Assembly (NCBI GenBank): GCA_022316685.1
Contig: JAKJHU010000075.1
Coordinates: forward strand, 1,798,001-1,862,000
DNA length: 64,000 bases
Origin: Progne subis subis
Lineage: Eukaryota; Chordata; Aves; Passeriformes; Hirundinidae
Direction of reading: 5' to 3'
In this document: positions 51,172-62,312 of the stretch, in pieces
How positions within the stretch are numbered: the stretch's first letter is position 1
Layout: every line of letters starts with the position of its first letter
Notes under the pieces: model-generated
Database searches by the model: none
The model's input: only the letters and a program-made list of their open reading frames with translations
What the model was told of the DNA's origin: nothing
Made by a program: the position numbers and the translations under genes

Positions 51172-52561
51172 TCAGTTAGCAATACAATCTAGTTGCAAAA
51201 ATCCACCTGTGCAAATCTTAAAAAATAAATATCTTGATAACAATATGGCCGTAAGCAGACAGTGTCCATCTTCTCATACCAGTGCTCACTACATACTTAC
51301 TTCAGTCTTGAAGGTGATACCAGCCATGAGAGGATGGGACAGAGTGATTTTTGATGCCAGACAAACACGGCAACATCTGCAATTTTATCATTTTGGCCTC
51401 CCACTCCATCTATGTATCTCCAATAGGACTGATTTCCTGTGGGATATATTAGTCTCCATTATTGAAAGTGTACATTTAATCCTCTCCAGCATGGAGAAAA
51501 TTGCTCTGGAAAAGTCTTTTGTATTTTTATCTACTTAAACTGAAAGCAATTTATAAACAGTTTCTCAATTTGCTGCATTATTTACAAAGTGATAATAAAC
51601 CCCCCTTTCTAATGAACTATTTTTACCAGGCATGGAGCACAGTAGCCCCTCTTTCTGTCTCAGTTCCCTCAAAATAGCCTCGTTTCTGTTCCTGTCCCGT
51701 GATGAGAAGGTGCTGGGCAGGAAAGGGCGCGAGCAGAGGAGTCCCGTGCCAACTCCATTTGCCTTCTCTTGGAATCAGTGGAGCACACAAAAGCCAAACC
51801 TGAACCATGTGAAGGTATCATTTGGTGTAAAGCCCATATGTCTGTAACACTTCTTGTGTACACCATAAACCATAATTTAAACAACTTGCTGATATCAAGG
51901 TCATAAAAATATGTCAGCAGGCGAATCATTATCATCAACAGCTTTTCAGATTGTAGTATCAGCATAAAACTTCATCGATTGAGGGTACCCAACTGTCTGC
52001 TCACAAAATTAAATGAGAGTAAAGGTGATTCTAAGCCTACTATCAAACCTGCTGAGATGCTTAGAATTGTGTCCAGAATTGAATTATAAAATTAAAAATT
52101 AGGAAAGAGCTTTTTCCCTTTAAGATTCTCAAAAAACCACAGAACAAGCAAACACACAGGATGAAAGGACTGAAGGCTTATACAAACGTTCTGAGAACAC
52201 TGGAGAATACCAGTTAACAAAGATGGGCTTTAGATGAGTTATCAGGTGTCTAGACACAAAAAATTGCTTATGTAGGAAATGATTCATTTTGGCTCATTTT
52301 TCCACACCCTGCTCACTGGAGCACATTTGATCTAGTCAGGTATCACTGATTTAAAGAAAAAAACAAGGTTCAAAAGAAGTCCTTTTGAAATCAATGATGA
52401 AATTAAATTACAGTTCTCATGCTTGTCTATTTTGGAAAATCAAACAGGAGCCTATACTTAACAACCTCCTAGTACTGAGATTCAACATGAAAATAAGAAG
52501 CAAAATATCAAGGTAAAACAGTTACGATTTTTCTTGACATATGAAAACGTGTCAGAATTAA

Positions 52562-52562
52562 A

Positions 52563-52598
<36 letters not shown>

Positions 52599-52645
52599 AA
52601 AAACCAAAAAAACAAAAAAAACCACCAACCAAAACAGAACAAAAC
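52562..52645. repeat. (CAA)n microsatellite with A/C tail
   Basis: About ten CAA units followed by A-rich CCAAAA units. The minus strand is (TTG)n, giving a poly-Leu/Val artefact frame. Confidence 0.9.
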
Positions 52646-53259
52646 AAAAAAGTTCTAGTTCCTCATTCCAGTCTCTATCACTATGAATATTAATAAACAC
52701 ATTATAGGCTTTGCTGACATAATGAAAAGAAAATAGGTATGTATCACTGGCCAGAAGCACTGGTTTTAAAGGAATTCTCTGGGCAAAGAGGATCAGGGAA
52801 ACGCCTTTTCTCCCACGTGTAGAAAGATGCATTGATTTTTCAGAACTACAGTGGCAAGTATTTCCACAAAAAACCCAAACGAGACATTTCTCTTGCAGAT
52901 GCCAACTAAAACTGGGAGCGAGCTGCAGAGGGCGACGTCCTCCAGGATTTCAGGCATTCCAGCACCTCCCTTACTGCGAGCCCTCAAACGGGAAGAGCGG
53001 AGGCAGGCAGGGAAGGAGGGAGGGAAGGTGGGTCATGGCAGGCTGGGGTTTACAGCAGCGCCTGGGTCACGGCTTTGTCAGCTTTTGCCTCGGCTGGACC
53101 TTGGAGGTGACCCTGCACAAGTCTCTATCCGCAGGAGGTGGGTGATGCAGTGCTGAACCTGGCTCAAACACCAGCAGTGCCATTCCTGTGGATTTCAAGG
53201 ATAGAGACATCCCTTTTGGAAAGGAAGAATTTGATCTGTCACCAACTTGTCATCCACAG

Positions 53260-53360
53260 GAAAAAAAAAAAAAAAATAAAATCCCCAAAACCCAACAACC
53301 CCAACCAACCAACCAACAAAACCTGAATTTTTTTTTTTTTTTTAATTATTATTATTATTA
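53260..53360. repeat. A-rich, (CCAA)n and T/ATT simple repeats
   Basis: An A16 run, then CCCCAAAACCC and CCAACCAACCAA units, then a T15 run and four or so ATT units. Confidence 0.85.
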
Positions 53361-54137
53361 AATTAAAACTTCTGGTCCCTGTGCAAATGCCCTTTTCAGC
53401 CTTCTGGGAGAAAAATGTGAAAGCTCAGTCCCTGTTTGAGGTATATTGCATCAAATATAGTTCAAAATCCAGATCATGTAGCAGTGTGCTAACACAGACA
53501 GCACTGGCCAGTTTCATGCTTTAGTAATTACATAAATATTTTGAATTAATTTAATTAGTGTAGTAAGGTTACCTATATGGTCTGAATAACACAATGATGT
53601 AACACAATCACTAGATGAAATGTCCTAAGGCAAATGAACTCATATTCAGTCAGCTACAGGAGATCTTCTGAGGAATTAGGTGGTGTCACTGGCATGCAGT
53701 TCTTGATTCAGGAGCTCACTCAGAGCTGCAGATTTCAGCATTCCAACTTTGCAGACCAGATCCTTCATGGGATGGAGTCAGCCTACAAAGGCAATGTGGC
53801 CAGCAGGAACCAGCTGTGTCTGTGTCAGAGGATGAAAAGCATGGCTGAACACCCTTTTCACTGAAAGCAGTGAGAAGTGGTTTTGAGAGGTGGCTGCAGT
53901 GCCATCTTTCAGTATCCCATGAGTTCATCCACATTTTCATTTAAAAATCTACTCACTTCAATCCAACGAGCACCCCAATAGCTTCTGGGAGTAGCTACAA
54001 AACAGTGAGCTTGTTCTGCAGGCTTCTCACCTGGCAGCCATTTTCTCTCTAAATATATCTTTCATTTCCTTCATTTAGAAGGGCTTTCCTTCACAGATAC
54101 GTTTGTAACTAAATACCCTACTAAAGTAAAAGCAAAA

Positions 54138-54228
54138 TCACAGAATCATAGAACCATAGGATGGTTTGGGCTGGAAGGAACCTTAAAGATACCTTGTTCC
54201 AATCCCCTGGCCATGGGCAGTGGCACCT
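54138..54228 (-). mobile_element. CR1 LINE, 3' part of a copy split by an LTR
   Basis: The reverse complement of a CR1 3' end is visible on the plus strand: TCACAGAATCATAGAACCAT, ATGGTTTGGGCTGGAAGGAA and CCCCTGGCCATGGGCAG. It stops abruptly at the LTR. The rest of the same copy resumes at 54,864. Confidence 0.9.
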
Positions 54229-54857
54229 TGTTGGAGTCCAGGGCATTCCTTTGGTTGCCCTGGAGGGTCAGAGACCTGGGCAGGAGGGTTTGGGACCCTG
54301 GCACAGAGCTCAGAGAGACACTGGATTTGATTTCAGTCCATGGGAAAGGCTTCTTGCATTGCAGGAAGGGTTACAGGCCACAAGAGTGTGAAAGATTGTA
54401 GTTTAGTATATCACAGGGTGAAAAAACAGTGGGTTTGGAATTTTAGCATTGAAGTGAATGGGGACAAGATGGAGAATTTGGGGCGTTGTCTCCTTCTTCT
54501 TCCTTCTTGTTCCCTCACTCCATTTCTGCAGTGACGTTGGCACAAGGTAGTTAGTGAGGATTGGGTCAGAGTAAAGATGACCTTTTTAGTATTAGTGATA
54601 GACATTGGTGAGAAATAATAAATAAAGAATACGTAGCAATTAGTATAAAAGATAAGGACAGCCCTGGGACGGGGGGAGTTGCCAGATGTCCGAGCCGCGG
54701 CAAACATCTTTTGGACACTGAGAAAATTGTAAGATAAGAACTAATAAACACGGAGCATGCAACCTTGAAGACTCCATCTTTTCCTGCGTTTGGCTCAGAG
54801 CTTTGCAGAGGGCCAGGACTCTAAAACCACCAGAATGCTGGGGAATTAAACCTGACA
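54229..54857 (+). mobile_element. Solo LTR of an endogenous retrovirus, 629 bp
   Basis: The element begins TGTTGG and ends CTGACA, giving TG...CA ends. It is flanked by the perfect 6-bp duplication GCACCT at 54,223-54,228 and 54,858-54,863. Removing it restores a continuous CR1, which fixes both ends. A TATA box (TATAAAA, 54,644-54,650) and a polyadenylation signal (AATAAA, 54,743-54,748) stand about 100 bp apart, in the order expected for U3-R-U5 on the plus strand. No internal gag, pol or env sequence adjoins it, so it is a solo LTR left by recombination. A 6-bp duplication fits class II (alpha/beta, ERVK-like) elements; the exact family was not determined. Confidence 0.88.
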
Positions 54858-54863
54858 GCACCT

Positions 54864-55165
54864 CTCACCAGACCAGGCTGTTCAGAGGTCCATCCAACCT
54901 GGCCCTGAATGCTTCAAGGGATGGGGAGTCTGAATCTTCGCTATTCCAGTGTCTCACCACCCTCACAGTAAAGAATTTATTCCTTCTATCTAATCTAAGC
55001 CAACTCTCTTTCAATGGAAGCCATTCCCTCCTGTGCTATCACAGAGCCCTCTCCAGCTTTCCTGTGGGTCCCCTTCAGATTCTGGTCGGCTATGAGGTCC
55101 TCACACAGCTTTCTCTTCTCCATGCTGAACAGCCCCAATTTTCTCAGCCTGTCTTCTTAAGGGGG
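54864..55165 (-). mobile_element. CR1 LINE, 5' part of the split copy
   Basis: The sequence continues the CR1 of 54,138-54,228. Landmarks are CAGACCAGGCTGTTCAGA, TCCATCCAACCTGGCCCTGA, CAAGGGATGGGGAGTC, AATTTATTCCTTCTATCTAA, CTGAACAGCCCCAATTTTCT and CAGCCTGTCTTCTTA. It ends near 55,165, where the match is lost, marking 5' truncation. A 154-codon plus-strand frame across this piece is an artefact. Confidence 0.9.
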
Positions 55166-58100
55166 TGCATATTAAATGTAAATTTGCTAACTTTCAATGC
55201 AAATTTGCACAGAGAAGACAGAAAAGATGATACGTGTCAGTGTATTTATCCAAAAATAGAAACTTGAAGGATCCTTTTGTATTTATTGCCGATTTTACTT
55301 AAATTAGGCTTTGCACAGTGAGTAGCTCTTTTTCTTTATGAAAAGTATGTTAAGCCATTGCACATGGACTTGAGGGACAGAATTAGACTTAAGTTTCCCA
55401 CTCTTAGCTTCAACAAATGGAGAGGATGCCTGAGAGCCATGTTGACTTTCCTCCAGTTGCAAGCTTGCTTCTAGGAGAAAAAAAAATAAATGCAAGCTGC
55501 TCTCAAAATGGCCAAGTGGTTTCATAGAGGGGGGTTTGGGTCATCTGTGCATCAGGCTTACCTTTGAAAAGACTAAAATGAAATGTTGCAGTTGCATAGA
55601 TCAGTTCTTTGTGGCCACAGTCACAACTCCTGATATTCTCAGCAGCATAAAAGAACAGAAATGGAGCTATCTTGAAATTTTGTCAACACTTCTTTTACTT
55701 CCAGTACTTGTTAGTAACAAACAGCTGGGGTATGATACCGATTCTGAGGGTGGAGAAACCTCATTTACACCAAATGCATTCCACTTCTGTGATTAATACT
55801 GTGCCTTCCAGACAGCTGTTTTAATTACATTCAGTAATCTATATGCATCCATTGGGTTTCAGATCTGCTTTCTAAAACTCACCCTGCCTTAAGTTCCTGA
55901 AACGGAGACTTAAAAAACCCTGCAGGCAAATGCAGGAGAGAAAAAAAGCTATCAAACTCTCTCAATTCATGTTTTTAAATATAATTGGGCCTTTCAGGTT
56001 ACTGAGTCTCAGGCTGCTTCCTGGGGGGATGAAGGCCTGTGCCAGGGACAGATGTCCAGATTGTAGGGTGGCAAAAGGAAGTCCCCAACCACACCTGCAA
56101 GACTCGTCTTTAAACTCATCATTTCATATGATAGGTTGAGAGCAAAAGGGCTGCAGCTTTCAGAGGCATTGAAGGGAGTTTGCTATTTAGGAGAGGTCCT
56201 TTGGTTGGTGTGTGCTGGGTAATACATTCCCCAGCAGCAGCATCTCCTCTGCAGTATCTCTTACCCCTCTAGGACCATGCAGAGCTGGACAGGTCTGTCA
56301 TCAACATCTGGAACATAAAATCTCAAACACTGAAACTGCAGGGAATGGAGCTGGGTCTTGTCGTGGAAATTTGTGGAAGTCTGACAGAAATTTCATGATC
56401 CTTGACATGGTATTCAAAGACTGTATGGATCCTTGAGTTTGGATGTGTCTAGAAGAGAGCTTCAGAAATGTTTTTATCCTTCTGCCATCACTGTTTCAGC
56501 ACAGCTCTGCCTGAAGGACAGCTTTATGTCTAAGGCCATCTACTTGCTGTGGTCCAGGCCAAAAGAGTTGCCACCACTGGCTGATAAATCAGTCTATTCC
56601 TGCCTTCTTCAATAGACATTTCAAACAGTCAGTGTAAAAGTTCTTTTGTTCCTATTTTCCTAGAAATAAAATTAGCTGCATATATGACCCATTCCTTGAA
56701 CATCTCCCTGACACTCGTGAAGTCTTGAACTCTGATATCTCATGTTTAGATTTTAGCTGTTACTAACACACGTATTTCCTGTTAGAAAAGACAAACTAGC
56801 AGGGTCTAGAGTCTTAAAAGTCATTGCAGGGTATGTCCAGATTTAATATGCCTTATGTTCCCTGTCCCTCCAAATGTCAATGTCCAGTGTTATAAACTCT
56901 GCTGCTTCCATTTTTTCACTGTGTTTCAAAACAAGCAAACTAAAGCAATCTTCATTTCTTTTCTGTCAAGAGCTGCATAAAAATCCTTCGCTTATTTCAG
57001 GAAAATGTTTTGATTTGCTTTGATAATAGAACAAAATGAAGCAGATAATTTCTATATATTCTCACTGTTTTTTCACACTCTAATTTACTTTTCTGTGGCT
57101 GAGCCCATCTTGAGCTCCTGTAACATAAGAAACCATTGCAGGCTGGTAGGCAGTGAGGTGGCAGTGGGATTGACCCAGGACCCAGATGACCCCAAAATAT
57201 CAGAGTTGCTACGGGTTGTTTTGCCTCCGTCTTGAAGGCAGCTCCATTTAGAGCCACAGTGGAACAGTTCAGAGACATTACAGGAATGACAGCCCCTGAA
57301 AAACTAAGGCAGAAAGCCTGGCTTAGATGGGAGGGTTAGATGACCATGTTGAGATAGCCTAGTTGAGGTGGCATACTTCCAGGAAGCTTCAGAAAGCAGA
57401 GGAAGCCCAAAGGTTTGTCTACTCTGGGTGTCTGACAAAGCCAAAAGAGCAGTAAGGGTTCAGTAGTGTAAATAAAACAACCACATCTAGGTCCCAGAGA
57501 TCTCACACACCACTGGGAAGATGAGGGCACTGAACACACGCTTTGGGCATGGGAAGATGTCACCCAAGAGGGGACACCTCCCAGCCAAAAGAACAGGACC
57601 CAATGCTTCCTGGAGCTGCAGGACAAACTAAGAACTCCTGAAGCAACTTGAATGTCAGCCTGGAAATGCTGCACAGGCACCCGGGTGCGAGGCAGGAGCA
57701 TTCCCTGAGCCAAGGGCAGGTAAGGAAGTGCCTGCTAAAGGGGCAGAGGGAGAGCACAAAAGCTGCACACAGCAACCTGCTGGTGAGGTTTCCTTCATAG
57801 ATGGGGGGAAGTAGGTGCAAGGAGAGCCTTCCAAAACGATAGGAGACTGTACTTGCTTCCTAGTAAATGATAGCACAGCTAAAATAAAATACACTAAAAA
57901 ATGCTCAACTGGAGAATGATGTCTGAGTCTCCCTGTCTGAACCCACTTGCCTGCCAAAAAACTAGGAATTCTACTGCATTTTGTAGCCAGCTTAAAGAGA
58001 AAGTTCATGATAAACTCTTCTTACATAAAATGAGCAAATCTTTATTTTTCCCAGCCCACGTAAGCAGAAATTCACTTATTTCCCCTTATTTCATGTTTTA

Positions 58101-58258
58101 AGCAAATATTTTTGCTTTAGATGATGCCAGGCATCACATGCATTTCTAAATTAACATTCGAATCCTGCTTTTGGAAAGTATTATAGCCTAGATGCAGCTT
58201 GATTGGACTACACTGAACATGGTTTACTAACTAAACCCTTTGTTTAATATAAGTCTTG
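55166..58258. other. Intergenic DNA
   Basis: AT-rich to moderately GC sequence without a recognised gene, RNA or interspersed repeat. Minus-strand frames at 57.3-58.0 kb are of average length for their composition and show no domain. Confidence 0.6.
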
Positions 58259-59254
58259 CAGCAGAAAGGGAATTAAAAAAAAAAAAAACCAAAAAACAAA
58301 CAAATACAACAATAGGATAGTAATAACAAAGGTCTCTTCTTAGCAATATCTCTATAGTTCAAGGCACGAAAACTTAATTCTTCAATTCCCAGTTGGGAAA
58401 GCATTCTTTATAGAAAACAAATAAATACTTAAATCTCTCCCATCTGTTCTCTATCAGCACTTCATAAAATAAGTAATATGAAAAGAAATTGGGGGGACTT
58501 ACTTCTCTGAGTCTGAGAGCTGCCTAAGGCTTTGAAGCAGCGTCAGCTGGATGAAGCAAGTTCCAAAAGGGAGGTGGAAAAAAGTGCCCGTGCAAATTGT
58601 CCAACTTGTTACGCTACCAAATAGGTACCTCACAGTTCCTTGTCACTCTCCCACTGAGTCAACAAAGATGTAGGAAGTCAGTTAATCATTAATATATTAA
58701 AATTTTATGAAAGCTTTGTCATATGCCATTTATTCTAATTGCTTTAAAACACTTAGCGAAGCATATAGATAACTCCCATGGAAATCAGTTTTCTGTAAGA
58801 TACCCTTTCAGAAAATCTACCTTTTTCATTACTTGATTTTTCAGCTTGAGACCACTGTGATGCCCCAGTCTGACAGCCTGAAGGACACAGAATTCTTATA
58901 TGAAAGAGAACAAAGTGATTTCATAATCCTTTGTTAGATTTTGCTTCCTGTATTTATGCAACTTAAATTAGTGCAGCTCTGCAGCGGGAAGAAATATAGG
59001 GGAGAAAGAGGAGATTTTCTAAGGAGTAAATTCAAGCTGAACTGCTCTCTTGATGGACTCTGGTTGGCAGCACCCACACTTTAGTACAAATAGTACTATG
59101 CTTGCTATCTCAAATGCTTAAAAAAACACACACACATTTTTAAAATTATGTTATGCTTGCCTTGCTTCATGGCTTTCCCGTGAATGTAAACAATGGCTCT
59201 TACAAATTGGAAGAATGTTCTTAACTCCTAAACCCTGATAAACTCCAAATGATG
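58259..59254. other. Intergenic DNA with A14/A-C simple tract
   Basis: An A14 run followed by CCAAAAAACAAACAAA lies at about 58,275-58,305. The remainder has no recognised feature. Confidence 0.6.
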
Positions 59255-59395
59255 CACTGGCTCAGCTGGTTCCAGAACAGTGCTAACAACACCAACATTG
59301 TGTGTTCAATCTCTGTATGGGCCATTCCCTTAAGAGTTCAACTCCATGATCCTTGTGGGTCCCTTCTAATGCCGAATATTCTGTGATTCTGTGAC
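59255..59395 (+). mobile_element. tRNA-Ile-derived SINE with CR1-like tail (TguSINE1-like)
   Basis: The head resembles tRNA-Ile. An A box (TGGCTCAGCTGG, 59,258-59,269) and a degraded B box (TGTTCAATCT, about 59,302-59,311) flank a GTGCTAACAACACCAA anticodon-arm region. It continues through TATGGGCCATTC into a CR1-type tail, GATCCTTGTGGGTCCCTTCT, ending attctgtgattctgtga. This head-tail structure is that of TguSINE1, described from zebra finch. Numerous changes, including in the B box, suggest an inactive copy. It is not a functional tRNA gene, because the acceptor stem is not formed. Confidence 0.8.
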
Positions 59396-60121
59396 ATTTC
59401 GAAGCTTGGTGTCAAAAGACAAGTGAGTTTATTTCATAGAAATCCCCTGAAATGGGGAGGCCTCATGGAAAAATTCTCATTGAAAAATTCTTCTCATTGT
59501 AACATGCACAATGGCTGATCACTACCATCACTAAAGAAGGCTGGAAAATGTCATTAATTCATATCCTCCTGTTTTCTGTATCACCTTTAATCCTCTCCTG
59601 CTGTATCTTCAGCCAATGCCAGTTCACTGGTTTTTTGTGCAGGTAATGCAGCCTGGCCATGCCAACAGAGTCTTCTCATCCTCTCCTGCAGCTCACCAGC
59701 CTGGGATTTCCTCTCTGGCTGCTCACAGCTGGATGGGGCTGCTTTGGTGCACAGGCAAACTCAGCTGCTCAGGCTCTGCTGTTGCGTGACAAGAAGCCCA
59801 GCACACACACACACAAACCCTGGTGGGCTGCTGTCGTCTGCCAGGCTCCAGGATGGCTTCTGACATCCTGACAGGGCTGCTGATTCACAAGGACAGCATC
59901 CTTGGGCAGCAGGCAGCTGGCAGATAGATTCCTTTTCTTGCAGTTAATAACTGTGTGGGACAAAATTTGTGGGCAAAACCACTGCTGATTTTACATGTGA
60001 AGCTGCTGCACACCCCTATGTGTCTCACCCTGAGATAGGAGGAGCATCCCCTACACCACTCCTAGAAGAACAGTTCTTTCCACACCAAATTCTCTGTCTC
60101 TGACCTATTTCTTCTCAGTCA

Positions 60122-60122
<1 letters not shown>

Positions 60123-60160
<38 letters not shown>
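60123..60160. repeat. A38 homopolymer
   Basis: Thirty-eight uninterrupted adenines followed by GGCAAAAACCCCC. CR1 elements do not make poly-A tails, and no retrocopy was recognised just upstream. Confidence 0.9.
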
Positions 60161-60164
<4 letters not shown>

Positions 60165-62263
60165 AAAACCCCCAACATGACAACAAAACCAAACCCAGCG
60201 TGATGTTTAAGAGATTAAACTGTACTGAAAAATAATGAGTTCAAAATACCTGTCAGCCACCATCACTACAGTGAAGTTTAATTCAATTGGAAATCTACAG
60301 TGCTCAATCTGTGATAGCAACCAGCAGCATAAGCATCATTACTTTAGTGAGAAATACAATACACACAAAATGGAATGGAAGAAGATAGGAAGAAAATGAC
60401 AGCATTAAGTGTCTTTTCTTCTCAGTGTATATTATGACTTCTATAAACATATTCTTTTGTAGTGTAAAAGTGACAAATTATTAGGAAGGAGATAGAAATT
60501 AACTAAGCTTCTGACTATTTTATTTAAAGGAACATATTTGACACCTAAGACTTTATTGTTCCTTGAATGCCAATAGTTAATACTTTTCGAGGCAGAAAAC
60601 ATTTGCTTTCTTCCACCATGGCCTGGACCCAAAGCACATTGAAATCAGTGGAAACAGTTCTGCTGACTTCAAAGACCTTTAGATCAAGCCCGGTCCCTTC
60701 TGTGGTTTATAATTTCATTGTTAAATACCACAGAACAGGAAATATTTGTTTCAAGTTATTTTTCCTTTTATTTGCTACACATTGAAAAACCAGCGTGAAA
60801 GCAAGAACTGTGCAAGGTTCACTGCCCAGTGAGTGGTACCACGTAGGCAGCTGAGACAGCCCCTAAACAGCTCAGAGGCTCAGGTACAAGCAATTTCACA
60901 CTTTTTGTTTCTGAGACAAAGGCTACTTCTTCCAGGAAGCACAGCAGCCTCCCTGCAGCAGCCTGCCACTCTCTGATCAGTGTTAGAGCTGTTGCATCCT
61001 CACTCTTGGTCACTCCCTGCTTGTCCTCAGCAGATCATCAGACAAGAAGCTCTCCAAATCCATCACTGAACCTAAATGTGGGCCTCTAAAGCCACTGCTT
61101 GAGTCTAAGAAAAGTATTTCCATAAACAGCTTTCCTAACCGTTTACCTTTATGGCCAAACCAAGTTGTCCTTTAAAACTCGGGAAATTCAGAGGTGAGAC
61201 AAACACCTCTACCAAACTCAACACATCTCGCATCATTAAGTGCTTCACAGCCCAGCTGACCTTCTGCCTGTTTTGCCCAGCCTCTTCAAACACGGATCAC
61301 AAATACATTGCCAACAGCTGCCTCTGAAGAGGCCACCCACTGCCAGCCTCGAGGGGCTCCAGAGGGAAGCACTACACCTTATCAGATACTCAGCTCAATC
61401 CCAAACCACACCGACCCTGCTTATAGCTGCCAGCAGGTGCTGCTTGTTTTTATGGTTAACCCCATTGGCTGGGAAGTTTTCTGGCTCCAGAGAACTTGCT
61501 AATGGGTTTGTTGTGATTATGTAATTATATTTTGTGTGGCCTTGATTCCTCTTCTGTTTTGTGAAGTTCCAAATAAACATCCACAATGCTCAGTCCCCAC
61601 TATCCTCTAAGTGTTAGTTCCACTTGTCCAGCGTGGGTGGGACTTAAACACGTTTTAGTCTAAAATTACAGTGGACTCTGACATTATAGGAGAGGGATTA
61701 CATCCCTCCCAGCAAGAGAAACAGTGTTCAAAGTCCAATTTAGGTGTTACAAGCTAGGAAGGCTGTACTCATGTCTGAACTTGCTTCCTTTCAATCTTGC
61801 ACAGCCCTAACAATGGTCACATACTTTTTAGTGCTTCTTCTATCCAAAATATATCAGAAACCTTTTGTCCAGCATCTACACCACTAGCAGCGTCCTCAGA
61901 GCCCCTGCTGACACACTAACGTCCCTTTATTTTTGTCCTTAACTTTTCCTAGATTTCCTTATAACTGAGCTAGAAGAGCCACAGAAACTTCCTAGAAAGA
62001 AACTGAGCCTTTTGCTATTGGTCATTTAAAAATCAGGGGGAAGTGGGAGCACACAAAACTGCTGCCAGGTTATCTCCAGCATGGGCTGCTTAGATCTTTT
62101 CTTCAGAGACCATTGGAATGGGCTCACTGTTAGTTTTTGAAGCAAAATTGAGCTGACTATTACAGGCTCAAAAAATTTAAGAGGAATGATTTCACTGTGA
62201 TTGTGTCTCAACAAGGGGCTGATTGAAAACCAATAAAATTTGTCTTTTGCTCAGCAAGGAATA

Positions 62264-62312
62264 GATTTTTTGTTGTTGTTGTTTGTTTTTGTTTTTTGTT
62301 TTGTTTTGTTTT
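62264..62312. repeat. (GTT)n/(TTTTG)n simple repeat
   Basis: Four GTT units followed by GTTTTTG and GTTTTGTTTTG units. Confidence 0.9.

Larger units (their letters stand above)
49895..54137. other. Intergenic DNA upstream of CLDN34
   Basis: This stretch should contain the CLDN34 promoter and non-coding 5' exon(s), but I could not place them and there is no CpG island. It holds a G/A dinucleotide tract (50,820-50,833), a 21-bp palindrome at 51,151, a (CAA)n repeat at 52.56 kb, and a GC-richer patch at 52.87-53.2 kb. A poly-A/A-C repeat with a T tract follows at 53.26-53.36 kb. No protein-coding gene was recognised. Confidence 0.6.

Noticed and set aside
52851..53156. 101-codon plus-strand frame
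   Set aside because: No recognised domain. The region is kept only as a possible non-coding exon.
54803..55267. 154-codon plus-strand frame
   Set aside because: It runs across the LTR/CR1 junction in the antisense direction of the CR1, so it is not a gene.
59255..59330. Functional tRNA-Ile gene
   Set aside because: Degraded B box, no acceptor-stem pairing, and fused to a CR1-like tail; a SINE fits better.
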